Under the pieces are notes generated by a model, which had not been told where the DNA came from, did not search any database, and saw only the letters and a list, made by a program, of their open reading frames with translations. Positions 7,049 through 15,066 of a DNA stretch of 39,578 nucleotides are shown here, piece by piece. The number at the start of each line of letters is the position of its first letter. The stretch's first letter is position 1. The stretch covers positions 1 to 39,578 of the forward strand of contig JAFTKN010000004.1 in assembly GCA_017453255.1 (NCBI GenBank), in the 5' to 3' direction. The translations under genes were made by a program, and so were the position numbers. This DNA is from Clostridia bacterium. GTDB taxonomy: Bacteria; Bacillota; Clostridia; Oscillospirales; CAG-272.

Positions 7049-9035
7049 ATTTAATTTTTGCACCATTTTCCAAAAGCTTAGCCTGTAATTTACAAATATC
7101 TATTTTATCAGGTGATTTTTTATCCTCACAGCAAATCGCACCTGCAATACCTGCCGCCTGACCAAGAGTTATGCAAACAGGCATAATTCTTAGTGATGCC
7201 TGCGCCTCCTGATCACAGGAGATGCATCTTCCACATACAAGTAGGTTTTTACTACCCTTAGGAACTAATGAGCCATATGGTATTGTGTAATATTCGCCAT
7301 GTGGGAAATAATAATGGCTCGTGCCCTCACCATCAGGTGAATGAATATCAATATCATAGCAACAGCAAGCAATACTATCATCAAATTTTGTCAAGGCACG
7401 AATTTCATCACCTGTTAAAATATGATTTCCAATAACCTTTCGACTTTCTCTTACTCCAATCTGCATGCCTGTTGCTAAAAGAGTCATATTTTTACAGGAC
7501 TCAAAGCCCTTTAAAAGATTAACTATTTCAAAAACCTGCTCCCTTGCTATAATTTCGGCATCAGTCAAGCTTTCTATATTTGTAGGATTGTGCTTTACAA
7601 CCCTTGTTGTGTTAAAATGCAAAATTCCCTTATGCGTGGTTTTGAAAACAAGCAAATTTTCACGTGGGTTTGTAATAACCCCAAGCTCCTTTTGTCTTTT
7701 GTATTCCTCGTTGATTAGAGGAAGCTCCTTGAAAAAATCATCTTCATCAATACCACTTACTCTAAAGGAAAGCGTCATTGGCTGACACATATCGTCTTTG
7801 CTTCTGCCAAGCTGATATTTAAAGCCTGCTAAGAAGGCAAGCGTTGCATCACCTGTAGCGTCGATGTAGCATTTAGCAGTGTAACGCCTTAAGCCGTCAA
7901 CTGAACTTACTGTGATGTGCCTGATTTTACCATTAAATGCAGAAACATCACAAACATTTGACTGAAATAATAGCTTAACGCCACTTTCTAAAGCCATCTT
8001 ATTTAAAATTAACTTTAAGTATTCCTCGTTGAAGCAGTCCTCGTATTCCTCCCTTACAGCACCAGCTTCCGAAAGCCTATCCTTAATTTCCTTAAATAGC
8101 CCCTTGCTTAATTCCTCATACTTTCCGTCAATGGTAGTTCCATTATACATAAAGGGTAAAACAAGGTCATAAGAGGCTGCACCACCTAAGCAGTTATATT
8201 TCTCGATTAGCAAAACGCTCTTTCCCTCACGCGAGGCAGAGATAGCTGCGGCAGTACCACTTAAGCCACCACCTACAACAATTATATCATAGCTTTTAGA
8301 TTCCATATTTTTAACTCCTAAAACAGATTTTATTTTGCTTGTCATTTTATCAAACAGCTTATACAGCTTATCTGAAAAAATAAGGCATAGAGCAAAGCAT
8401 AAAATACCAAGAAAAATTAAAATTCCAATTACCCAAAGTCCCCAACCCTCATATGGTATAACCTCTCCAGAAACAAAAAGCAGAGTTGCACCAATGCTTG
8501 TGGCTCTTGTAAAAAATTGCATAAGCATAAAGCCACCATAACTAAGGGTTGTAATTCCTGCAACTGAGCAGAGCAAATCGTCAGGAAAGGCAGGGAACAA
8601 AAATGCAAAAAATAGAAATACCTTTTCCTTACCCTTCATTCTATCAAGCCACAAGTCGACCTTTTTGGAATCTCCTGCAATCCAATTTAGGTAAGGCCTA
8701 CCTAATTTCTTGCCGAGAAAGAATGCAAAAAGTGAGCCTAAAAGCAGTCCAATATAAGAATAAATAAAGGAGAGAAATGGTCCAAAAAGATAATTTCCAC
8801 CTAAAATTGTAACCGTGCTTGGTATAGGAATTATAGTTACCTGTAAAAAGGTGGCTAAAATAAACACTAAAGGACCTAAAGCTCCCTTAGAGCTTATATA
8901 ATCCTGTAGTTGCTCTCTTGAAATATCGGTAATTCCAAAGTGCTTAAGCAGTAAATAAGCAACTAAAATTACAGCGCCAATTACAACTAAAGAGCAAAAC
9001 AGCTTGAGTAGCGATTTCTTTGTTTCTTTTTTCAT
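7047..9035 (-). CDS. fusion of a VTT/DedA-type membrane domain with an FAD-dependent oxidoreductase
   Basis: Two normally separate proteins in one 662-aa frame. The first ~225 residues are a polytopic membrane domain of the SNARE-associated/TVP38-DedA (VTT) family, with IPIPSTVTILGG, GSLFAFFLGKKLGR and FLFPAFPDDLLC blocks. After a linker comes a FAD_oxidored-type flavoprotein opening with the Rossmann motif DIIVVGGGLSGTAAA and containing CGRCISCDQEAQASLRIMPVC near its end. The ATG at 9035 follows CGAGGATTT; a GTG at 9056 is the only longer alternative. Inside the frame, AGGAG (8315-8319) stands 8 nt before an in-frame ATG at 8306, so the soluble flavoenzyme may also be made alone. Substrate unknown. 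It lies downstream of the GH5 gene, with a hairpin between them. Confidence 0.85.
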   Translation of the reverse strand: MKKETKKSLLKLFCSLVVIGAVILVAYLLLKHFGITDISREQLQDYISSKGALGPLVFILATFLQVTIIPIPSTVTILGGNYLFGPFLSFIYSYIGLLLGSLFAFFLGKKLGRPYLNWIAGDSKKVDLWLDRMKGKEKVFLFFAFLFPAFPDDLLCSVAGITTLSYGGFMLMQFFTRATSIGATLLFVSGEVIPYEGWGLWVIGILIFLGILCFALCLIFSDKLYKLFDKMTSKIKSVLGVKNMESKSYDIIVVGGGLSGTAAAISASREGKSVLLIEKYNCLGGAASYDLVLPFMYNGTTIDGKYEELSKGLFKEIKDRLSEAGAVREEYEDCFNEEYLKLILNKMALESGVKLLFQSNVCDVSAFNGKIRHITVSSVDGLRRYTAKCYIDATGDATLAFLAGFKYQLGRSKDDMCQPMTLSFRVSGIDEDDFFKELPLINEEYKRQKELGVITNPRENLLVFKTTHKGILHFNTTRVVKHNPTNIESLTDAEIIAREQVFEIVNLLKGFESCKNMTLLATGMQIGVRESRKVIGNHILTGDEIRALTKFDDSIACCCYDIDIHSPDGEGTSHYYFPHGEYYTIPYGSLVPKGSKNLLVCGRCISCDQEAQASLRIMPVCITLGQAAGIAGAICCEDKKSPDKIDICKLQAKLLENGAKIK
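8304..8319 (-). promoter_or_regulatory. internal ribosome binding site and start codon inside the fusion gene
   Basis: On the minus strand AGGAG, 8 nt, ATG (codon 251 counted from the GTG at 9056), exactly at the membrane/flavoprotein junction and in frame. It may be a relic of two former genes or an active second start. Confidence 0.55.
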
Positions 9036-9044
9036 AAATCCTCG

Positions 9045-9063
9045 AAAAACAGACACGTGTCTG
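9045..9063 (-). terminator. hairpin terminator between the GH5 and VTT-FAD genes
   Basis: Perfect 14-bp palindrome CAGACACGTGTCTG (9050-9063) followed on the minus strand by TTTTT. It lies only about 10 nt upstream of the next gene's ATG, so it probably lowers but does not abolish expression of that gene. Confidence 0.7.
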
Positions 9064-9076
9064 CGAATTTTAAAAA

Positions 9077-10165
9077 TTAAAGCTCACCGAGTAATGCCTT
9101 TAAAAGCCTATCCGACAGTATTTTTCTTGTGTCATCGTCAACAAGACTAAAACGGTTTCCATCATTTGGCGTGCTTAGATAATTCCAAACGCTGTAAGGA
9201 ATATCATTTTCCTTCAAAATGGTGATTACGTCGTGCATATAGTTTTCACGGCTTGTAATATCTGCGTGGCGTATAGTTCCAAACTCGCCACACCATAAAA
9301 TTTTGTCTGGGTGGTTTTTCTTAAAGCGAATAGCAGGGTCAAGAATGTGCCTAAGATATGTAATGTCCATACGCTCAAAGCCCTCATATGCCTTATTATT
9401 TCCCCAAACGAGCCTATGATAGTCTTTGTATCTTTCAATATCGTTGCTTGGATATTCCATTTTTCTATTATAATAAAGGTGATTCCACTGCAAAACACCC
9501 CTCTGGTGAGTAAATTCACTTGGGTCGTACATATGGAAGGTGTACATCACATTTTTGTCCTCATAAACACGTAAATTGTCAAGGGCGTGTGGATTATTCC
9601 AGCATGTAGGACCTATAATTATCAGTCTATCCTTGTTTAATTTTCTGATTTCACAAATAGTCCTTTCGGCTAAATCGTTCCACAAATCAGGGTTAATATC
9701 CCTAACCTCATTAAGTAGCTCAAATATAACGTAGCTGTTGTCCCTAAAGCGTCGTTCCATCTCAAGCCAAAGACCGATAAATCTGTCAGAAAGCTCCTTA
9801 GAATTGAAAAGCGTTTCCTCTTCCTCAATATCACAGTAGTTTCCAACTGCTTTATGTAAATTGAGTACAATACCTAACCTTCTTTTTTCACATTCAGAGG
9901 CAAAATGCTCAATTAGTGAAAAAATCTCGTCACGATATTTGTAAGGCTCTTCTTCGAGAACAATTTGGTCAAAGCCAAGTCGTATGTGGTCAAAGCCCAT
10001 ATCCTTAATATTATCAATGTCGCTATCAGTTATGTAACTTCTGAAATGCTCTAAATCACCGATAGTAATTTGAAGTCTTTTGTCAAGAGGCAAAACATTA
10101 AACCTCTTGTAGTTGGTCAGCCAACCACCAATGCCCATACCTCTTTTATAATTAAATTCAGCCAT
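9077..10165 (-). CDS. glycoside hydrolase family 5 (cellulase-like), cytoplasmic
   Basis: A 362-aa (beta/alpha)8 glycosidase of family GH5. Visible features are GMGIGGWLTNYKR near the N-terminus, NIKDMGFDHIRLGFD, the acid/base Glu in IFELLNEV (about residue 153) and the nucleophile Glu in ILWCGEFGTIRH (about residue 294). No signal peptide or anchor is present, so it should act inside the cell on imported oligosaccharides. The start at 10165 follows GGAGA; the ATG at 10177 lies within that site. It has its own promoter and is followed by a hairpin and then the VTT-FAD gene. The exact substrate cannot be read from sequence. Confidence 0.87.
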   Translation of the reverse strand: MAEFNYKRGMGIGGWLTNYKRFNVLPLDKRLQITIGDLEHFRSYITDSDIDNIKDMGFDHIRLGFDQIVLEEEPYKYRDEIFSLIEHFASECEKRRLGIVLNLHKAVGNYCDIEEEETLFNSKELSDRFIGLWLEMERRFRDNSYVIFELLNEVRDINPDLWNDLAERTICEIRKLNKDRLIIIGPTCWNNPHALDNLRVYEDKNVMYTFHMYDPSEFTHQRGVLQWNHLYYNRKMEYPSNDIERYKDYHRLVWGNNKAYEGFERMDITYLRHILDPAIRFKKNHPDKILWCGEFGTIRHADITSRENYMHDVITILKENDIPYSVWNYLSTPNDGNRFSLVDDDTRKILSDRLLKALLGEL

Positions 10166-10204
10166 AATTTTCTCCATGAATGCTCAAATTACATTCTATA
10201 AATA

Positions 10205-10233
10205 ATTATAACATATTAAATTTTTAATTACAA
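10205..10233 (-). promoter_or_regulatory. promoter of the GH5 gene
   Basis: Minus strand TTGTAA, 17-bp spacer, TATAAT, with TGT before the -10. The -35 overlaps the T-tract of the upstream MATE gene's terminator. Confidence 0.78.
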
Positions 10234-10256
10234 TAAAAAAAGCACCTATAGGTGCT
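10234..10256 (-). terminator. intrinsic terminator after the MATE gene
   Basis: Perfect palindrome AGCACCTATAGGTGCT (10241-10256) followed on the minus strand by TTTTTTATTG. Confidence 0.9.
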
Positions 10257-10260
10257 TAAT

Positions 10261-11676
10261 TTATATTTCGTCATTGTCTTTCTCTTCCTTAGTATCCTTT
10301 TTTAGTGACCTGAAGAAAAATATTGTCATAATAACTGTAATTATAATAGCGACAAGGTCGGCTGCAGGAGATGCAAATAAAATAGCCTCCACACCACCAA
10401 AGGCAAATGGGAAAATAATAATAAATGGAATAAAGCAGATAATATCTCTAATCATAGATGCAATTACTGCCTTAAAGGGCTTTCCTGCTGATTGAAAGAA
10501 TATTGATGTCATCTTAACAATACAGGTAAAGGTTATAAGTGAAAGGAATATTCTAAAGGTTTTTTCGCCAAAAATCCAATATTCATTTGGATTGGGAATG
10601 TTGGTAGGAACACCAAAAAGACCCACCACAAAGCGTGGACAAAGCTCGAATAATAGCGTTGAGCCGATTCCAATAATCAAAGTGCAAATGAGTATTTTTC
10701 TGTAAAGATCCTTGACTCTGTCAATTTTCTTAGCTCCTATATTATAACTAATAATGGGCTGACAGCCGAGAACAATTCCGACGACAAGGTTTATAACGAC
10801 AGTAAATACCTTGCTTTCAATTCCAATAATAGCAATTGGAACGTCTGCTCCGTAAACGGACATAGAGCCGTATTTAGCAAGCAAAATATTGCAGGCCAAG
10901 GAAATTATTACTATTGTCATTTGGGTAATAAATGAGGACATTCCAAGAATTAAAGCACTCTTAACCGCCTTGAAGCTTGGTAAAAAGCTCTTTAACTTTA
11001 GCTTAAAGGTCTTTGGCTTTATAAAGTAAACAACAGAAATAATAAAGGAAATGCTTTGACCGATAACAGTAGCTAATGCGGCTCCTGTCATACCCCATTT
11101 TGACCCGAAAATAAACACAGGATCGAGTATAATGTTTGTAATAGCACCAGCAAGCATGGAAATCATAGACCAAGAAGGGCTACCATCTGCTCGAATTACT
11201 GCGTTTAACATATTCGATAGCATATAAACAGGGAAGAAAGCAAGAATAATATTAAAATATTCTATTGCATATCCGATACTGTTTTCAGATGCACCAAAAA
11301 GAGTTAAAAGTGGTGTTTTTAATGGATAAAAAATAGCCATAAGTAAAAATGCACATAAGAGAGTGAATACTATGCCTGTACCGATAGACTTGTGTGCATT
11401 TTCCGTGTCCCTTTTACCTTGGCAAATATTAAGGTAAGCGGCACAGCCGTCACCAAAGCACCATGCAAATGCCTGTGAAATTATAAATATAGGAAAGACA
11501 ACGCCTGTTGCAGCATTACCCAGCGCACTAAGCTCGCTATTTCCTATAAAAATTTGGTCAACAATGTTGTAAAGCGCACTAACTAATAGAGAAAGCACGC
11601 AGGGAACTGAAAATTTAATCATAAGCTTAGTGATTTTTTCAGTGCCCAAAAATTTTGAATTTTCGTTTTGCTCCAT
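10261..11676 (-). CDS. MATE family efflux transporter
   Basis: A 471-aa integral membrane protein with about twelve hydrophobic segments in two homologous halves, as in the multidrug and toxic compound extrusion family (Na+- or H+-driven drug/metabolite exporters). Diagnostic stretches are PCVLSLLVSALYNIVDQIFIG near the N-terminus and NIILDPVFIFG at the end of the first half. The C-terminal tail is highly charged. The start is supported by AGGAGG four bases upstream. Monocistronic, with its own promoter and terminator. The exported compound is unknown. Confidence 0.92.
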   Translation of the reverse strand: MEQNENSKFLGTEKITKLMIKFSVPCVLSLLVSALYNIVDQIFIGNSELSALGNAATGVVFPIFIISQAFAWCFGDGCAAYLNICQGKRDTENAHKSIGTGIVFTLLCAFLLMAIFYPLKTPLLTLFGASENSIGYAIEYFNIILAFFPVYMLSNMLNAVIRADGSPSWSMISMLAGAITNIILDPVFIFGSKWGMTGAALATVIGQSISFIISVVYFIKPKTFKLKLKSFLPSFKAVKSALILGMSSFITQMTIVIISLACNILLAKYGSMSVYGADVPIAIIGIESKVFTVVINLVVGIVLGCQPIISYNIGAKKIDRVKDLYRKILICTLIIGIGSTLLFELCPRFVVGLFGVPTNIPNPNEYWIFGEKTFRIFLSLITFTCIVKMTSIFFQSAGKPFKAVIASMIRDIICFIPFIIIFPFAFGGVEAILFASPAADLVAIIITVIMTIFFFRSLKKDTKEEKDNDEI

Positions 11677-11760
11677 AAAAGCCTCCTATATAATTTTTGG
11701 AGTCTTTATTAAGAGAAAAGCTACCTGAAAACTGTTGTGCAAGTTGCATGCGACCTGACT

Positions 11761-11790
11761 ATTTTAACACATTTTAGGCTAAAAAGTCAA
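11761..11790 (-). promoter_or_regulatory. probable MATE gene promoter and leader
   Basis: Minus strand TTGACT, 18-bp spacer, TAAAAT preceded by TGT. The leader of roughly 80 nt (11677-11753) contains the near-palindrome GTCGCATGCAAC and two CAGGT(C/A)GC-like words. That could be a regulatory site, but I recognise no known motif. Confidence 0.55.
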
Positions 11791-11836
11791 AGGAATTTTT
11801 TATGAAAAAGTAAATTTCTTTATTTTAAAAAATATA

Positions 11837-11865
11837 TTGACAATTTAACTTTATTATGCTATAAT
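11837..11865 (+). promoter_or_regulatory. promoter of tRNA-Gln
   Basis: TTGACA (11837-11842), 17-bp spacer, TATAAT (11860-11865), with TGC before the -10. Perfect consensus; transcription should begin a few bases before the tRNA. Confidence 0.92.
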
Positions 11866-11877
11866 ACTTTCGCAAAT

Positions 11878-11951
11878 AGCGGAATTGTGTAACGGTAGCA
11901 CAGCAGACTCTGACTCTGTATGTCTGGGTTCGAATCCTAGTTCCGCTGCCA
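11878..11951 (+). tRNA. tRNA-Gln (anticodon CTG)
   Basis: Complete cloverleaf. Acceptor AGCGGAA pairs with TTCCGCT, the D-arm is GTGT/GCAC, anticodon stem GCAGA/TCTGT encloses loop CTCTGAC with anticodon CTG at 11910-11912, and T-arm CTGGG-TTCGAAT-CCTAG is followed by discriminator G. The 3' CCA is encoded in the DNA. Anticodon CUG reads the glutamine codon CAG. Confidence 0.95.
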
Positions 11952-11953
11952 AT

Positions 11954-11981
11954 AAAAAACCACCCAATGGGGTGGTTTTTT
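11954..11981 (+). terminator. intrinsic terminator of tRNA-Gln (first of three repeats)
   Basis: CCACCC-AATG-GGGTGG stem with A-tract before and T6 after. The same terminator recurs at the head of each 176-bp repeat unit (12136 and 12312 onward); the third copy has a longer stem, CCACCCC-AAT-GGGGTGG. Confidence 0.9.
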
Positions 11982-12425
11982 ATTGGTAACGGAAGCTGTG
12001 GATTCAACACAGCTTTAAATTTGCAAAAAATTTAAATTGGGTGCGCAAGCGAGCCGAAAGCCGTTGTCAGCTTGCTAGCATAAGGCTCGGCAAAGCTCAT
12101 TTTCCAAAGGAAAATGTATCCTAGTTTTTAATTTCCCACCCAATGGGGTGGTTTTTTTATTGGTAACGAAAGCTGTGGATTCAACACAGCTTTAAATTTG
12201 CAAAAAATTTAAATTGGGTGCGCAGCGAGCCGAAAGCCGTTGTCAGCTTGCTAGCATAAGGCTCGGCAAAGCTCATTTTCCAAAGTAAAATGTATCCTAG
12301 TTTTTAATTTTCCACCCCAATGGGGTGGTTTTTTATTGGTAACGGAAGCTGTGGATTCAACAAGCTTTAAATTTGCAAAAAATTTAAATTGGGTGCGCAA
12401 GCGAGCCGAAAGCCGTTGTCAGCTT
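11960..12425. repeat. 176-bp tandem repeat, 2.6 copies, terminator-containing
   Basis: Two full units (11960-12135 and 12136-12311) and a truncated third (12312-12425) are nearly identical. Each begins with the terminator hairpin, then GCTGTG-N7-CACAGC, an AAATTT/AAATTT inverted repeat, a long GAGCC...GGCTC hairpin and, in the full units, CATTTTCC-AAA-GGAAAATG (intact in unit 1, one mismatch in unit 2). The third unit loses one CA pair in the CACAGC stem. Units end in ATCCTAGTT, which also occurs in the 3' half of the tRNA. No credible protein gene lies here; this accounts for most of the 820-bp stretch between the MATE gene and the 147-aa gene. Confidence 0.9.
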
Positions 12426-12435
12426 AATATTATAG

Positions 12436-12464
12436 TTGAAATTTCCTTCGCAGAATGTTATAAT
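12436..12464 (+). promoter_or_regulatory. promoter of the 147-aa membrane protein gene
   Basis: TTGAAA, 17-bp spacer, TATAAT, with TGT before the -10. It begins where the third repeat copy breaks off. Confidence 0.8.
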
Positions 12465-12495
12465 AGCAATATAATAATGAAAGGAGAAAGGCAGA

Positions 12496-12939
12496 ATGAA
12501 GGAATTTGTAACAGAAACAGATTCAAAGTATGCAAGAATTAAATATAGTCTTATAACCATTGGAATTTATTTGATTTTTGCTACCTTAGGTACTCTTTTA
12601 TTGCTTGTTAAGCTTTCTACCTTTATTTTTTTTGAGGGAATTGCATTTGCGTTTTTGATTTTAGCTATTTTTATGGTTATTAGAAATAATTCTCATTTCA
12701 TATTATATATATCTAAGGATTTATTTAGAATTGTTGGAAATGGACCTAATCAAATTTGGGAGATGGAGGATATTTCATTAAGTGATTTTATCCTAACACA
12801 AAGCGAGGATGAAAAGAAATTTAATCGCTGCACCCTCGTAATAAGTAACACTAAGTACAAGTTTTATGGTGTTGAAAATTATAGTGATTTTAAGGAATTT
12901 TTAGAAAAGAATGTAAAAATATACTCAGACGAACAATAA
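12496..12939 (+). CDS. small two-TM membrane protein, unknown function
   Basis: A 147-aa protein with two adjacent hydrophobic segments at about residues 17-38 and 42-62 (YSLITIGIYLIFATLGT and FFEGIAFAFLILAIFMV) and an 80-residue C-terminal soluble part with beta-strand character (LYISKDLFRIVG, LVISNTKYKFYGV). This layout resembles small membrane proteins with a bacterial PH-like domain, but I see no firm signature. The ribosome binding site AAGGAGAAAGGCAGA and a good promoter support expression as a single gene. It ends just before a terminator shared with the convergent RNase M5 gene. Confidence 0.72.
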   Translation: MKEFVTETDSKYARIKYSLITIGIYLIFATLGTLLLLVKLSTFIFFEGIAFAFLILAIFMVIRNNSHFILYISKDLFRIVGNGPNQIWEMEDISLSDFILTQSEDEKKFNRCTLVISNTKYKFYGVENYSDFKEFLEKNVKIYSDEQ

Positions 12940-12941
12940 CA

Positions 12942-12970
12942 AAAAAATAGCGACACGTGTCGCTATTTTT
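12942..12970. terminator. bidirectional terminator
   Basis: Long perfect palindrome with core ATAGCGACACGTGTCGCTAT flanked by A- and T-runs, serving the plus-strand 147-aa gene and the minus-strand cysE-holA operon. The stop codon of the RNase M5 gene lies inside the stem. Confidence 0.92.
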
Positions 12971-13532
12971 TTATTATTTTCTCAAATTCCTCTTTAGTAT
13001 AGAGAATATTAATCGCACTAAGCATAGCGTTTGGACTCATATCAATAGGGAGGTTAAGCATCGCAAGAACCTTTTCTCGTTTTTTCTTGCTATCCTCTCG
13101 ACCGCTTAGCCCATATGAATATAAATCGCTTTTTGTAATATTGCCACACACTTTAAAATTACTGTCGGTTGAAAATGGAGAAAGAAGCTTTAAAAGATAA
13201 TCCTTGTCTATACCCTCAACACCTAATATTCCTTCCTTAGATGGAGCAGTCTTTCTTTTTTCCTTGCCTTCAATTTTAGGTATATATAAATTTATAATCC
13301 TATCAGCCGAAATAGCAGTCTTAATATATGACCTTATCAAATGCCCACCACCGTCAGAGTCGGTCAAAAGAATAATTTTAGATTTTTCACTTAGCCTTCT
13401 AAGTAATGACAATTTTTCCTTGTTATTAAAAACTCCAAAGCCCTGCGTGGTAATTACAGTAGCCTCAACTAATGAGTCAAGCTTAATTTTGTCGTATTTT
13501 CCCTCGACAATAATTGGATATTCAATCTTCAT
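12963..13532 (-). CDS. rnmV: ribonuclease M5-like TOPRIM protein
   Basis: Predicted endonuclease that matures 5S rRNA. The 189-aa protein starts with a TOPRIM domain: IIVEGKYDKIKL carries the catalytic Glu and LLTDSDGGG the Asp-x-Asp pair. It is followed by a C-terminal DUF4093-like region (GILGVEGIDKDYLLKLL). Size and domain order fit RNase M5. The start at 13532 is preferred because AGGTGA sits 5 nt upstream; a GTG at 13541 is the alternative. That ribosome binding site overlaps the holA stop codon, so the gene is coupled to holA. In many Firmicutes rnmV sits beside rsmA; here it ends the cysE - DUF1934 - holA operon. Confidence 0.82.
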   Translation of the reverse strand: MKIEYPIIVEGKYDKIKLDSLVEATVITTQGFGVFNNKEKLSLLRRLSEKSKIILLTDSDGGGHLIRSYIKTAISADRIINLYIPKIEGKEKRKTAPSKEGILGVEGIDKDYLLKLLSPFSTDSNFKVCGNITKSDLYSYGLSGREDSKKKREKVLAMLNLPIDMSPNAMLSAINILYTKEEFEKIIKK

Positions 13533-13537
13533 AAGCG

Positions 13538-14578
13538 TCACCTACAAAATAGGGTGCAAAGGCAGGAAAGAAGTCTTTCAACACCGATATAAGAGCCAAC
13601 ATTTGAAAGGGATTTTGACTTAATATCAGCCTCTCTGCATAGCTCTATTGCCTTAATCAGCTTTTTAGGATTTTCCTTAGCTACTGCATTTTGATATTTG
13701 CCAACCTTGAATTTGTGAATTCCTGTATCTGTAGCAATTTGTGAAGCATTTAAGCCCTTTTTTGTCATGCTATAAACTAAAAATAGCTCGGTATATAGCT
13801 TCCCAATAGAAGCAAGCATCAAATTTGGAGAGTCGTGTGCACATTTTTGTCTATATAGTGTTTCAAATACAAGCTCCCTGTTTTTATCAAGCAGAGCATT
13901 AGTTAATTGAAAATCATCATATTCGATAGTTTTACAGCAGACATAGTCAATTTCCTTTAAATCAATTTTGTCTAAGCCGTTCATTTTCGCATAAGCACAA
14001 AGCTTGTGAATTTCGTTAGATAGTGCCCACATATCGTGACCACAAATTTCAACAAGTCTATCACATAAAGAGTCAGAAAAATCGACACGTCCCCTTTGAA
14101 AATGTCTCAAAATCCAGCTTTTAAGCCTTGCTTGTGAGGGGAAAGTCAGCAATACAGGCTTAAGATATTTTGTAAGTAGCCTGTAAAGCTCGCTTGGCTT
14201 GTCAGGAAGCTTACCATAGCTAAAGCTATCACTTTCTGCTCGAAGAATAAATATAGTATGGTCGTTTCCCTCAAGCTGTGACAAAACACTCTCAAGCTTG
14301 GGATATTCGTCCTTTTTAATTGCGTTTAGGTTGACACCTCTTACCTCAACAAGCTTTTTTTCTGACATCATGGGTAGAGAGCAGATAGCATCCTCTAAGG
14401 TAGTTAATGAAAAGTCCTCTGCATACAAAACAATGTGGTTGAAGTCATCAAACTGACCATCAAGCACAGCCCTTTGGACCTCCTTCGAGTAGCTATATTT
14501 TAAATAGTCCTCTGTGCCGAAAAAAAGGTATCCACCATTTAAGCGCTTTAATTCATTTTTGAATTCAGCCTCTGTCAT
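13538..14578 (-). CDS. holA: DNA polymerase III subunit delta
   Basis: Clamp-loader subunit that opens the sliding clamp during replication. The 346-aa protein has the family's N-terminal pattern (YLFFGTEDYLKYSYSKEV), a degenerate AAA+ module and C-terminal helical domain (IGKLYTELFLVYSMTKKGLNASQIATD). Length is normal. Its start overlaps the stop of the DUF1934 gene in an ATGA arrangement, and its stop codon is next to the rnmV start. The grouping of a replication factor with cysteine biosynthesis and rRNA processing genes is a transcriptional arrangement, not a pathway. Confidence 0.88.
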   Translation of the reverse strand: MTEAEFKNELKRLNGGYLFFGTEDYLKYSYSKEVQRAVLDGQFDDFNHIVLYAEDFSLTTLEDAICSLPMMSEKKLVEVRGVNLNAIKKDEYPKLESVLSQLEGNDHTIFILRAESDSFSYGKLPDKPSELYRLLTKYLKPVLLTFPSQARLKSWILRHFQRGRVDFSDSLCDRLVEICGHDMWALSNEIHKLCAYAKMNGLDKIDLKEIDYVCCKTIEYDDFQLTNALLDKNRELVFETLYRQKCAHDSPNLMLASIGKLYTELFLVYSMTKKGLNASQIATDTGIHKFKVGKYQNAVAKENPKKLIKAIELCREADIKSKSLSNVGSYIGVERLLSCLCTLFCR

Positions 14579-15057
14579 AGCTTTTCTACTTCCATTTTAA
14601 AAATTGTTTTTTGTGCGCAAGCACCCTTAATTTCGACAAGGTAGTTAATTTCTATTATTCCATCTGTCAAAAGCCTGTTATCAACGCTTTTGGAGTAAAT
14701 ACAAATTTCAAAGGGCATAATTCCTGTGTTATATACACAAATATGTCTTTTTCCCGCTTCAAAGCTCATAAAGGAATCAATCTCTCCTGTACGAACAAGG
14801 CTAACCTGTGATGGATTTTTAACATTAAATTTAAGCTCAGTTTTAACCCCGAGCATACCCTCGCCGTTTTCCTCGTATCTTATGATAAATTCGTCACCCT
14901 GTGTCAATGCTTCGCCAAAAACAAGGGTTTCAATTTTATCGTCATCGTAATAGTCAGAAAAGCTTTCGGAAATTAAAAGCTCGCTTGCAGCTCTTTCAAA
15001 GATAGATTTTCCCTTATAATCTGCTTGAATAGTCGTAATCTTTATTTTACACTTCAT
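14575..15057 (-). CDS. DUF1934 (YwiB-like) beta-barrel protein
   Basis: A 160-aa soluble protein with the pattern of the YwiB/DUF1934 calycin-like beta barrel: an RYEENGEGMLGVKTELKF strand pair, an SLVRTGE turn, MSFEAGKRHICVYNTGIMPFEICIYS and a final GIIEINYLVEIKG strand. No catalytic residues are recognised and the function of the family is unknown. The start is preceded by AAGGTGA, 9 bp after the cysE stop, and its end overlaps holA by 4 bp, placing it firmly in the operon. Confidence 0.7.
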   Translation of the reverse strand: MKCKIKITTIQADYKGKSIFERAASELLISESFSDYYDDDKIETLVFGEALTQGDEFIIRYEENGEGMLGVKTELKFNVKNPSQVSLVRTGEIDSFMSFEAGKRHICVYNTGIMPFEICIYSKSVDNRLLTDGIIEINYLVEIKGACAQKTIFKMEVEKL

Positions 15058-15066
15058 ATTTTCACC

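Noticed and set aside
11825..12010. 61-codon frame antisense to tRNA-Gln
   Set aside because: It is the reverse complement of the tRNA and its terminator; no ribosome binding site and no protein-like composition.
11960..12425. CRISPR-like array
   Set aside because: Units are 176 bp, directly adjacent and nearly identical throughout, with no unique spacers.
11878..12425. Integration site (attL/attR) of a mobile element at tRNA-Gln
   Set aside because: The shared ATCCTAGTT is only 9 bp and no integrase or cargo lies between the copies.
12336..12542. 68-codon frame running from the third 176-bp repeat into the 147-aa gene
   Set aside because: It is built from repeat sequence and ends inside a well-supported gene in another frame.
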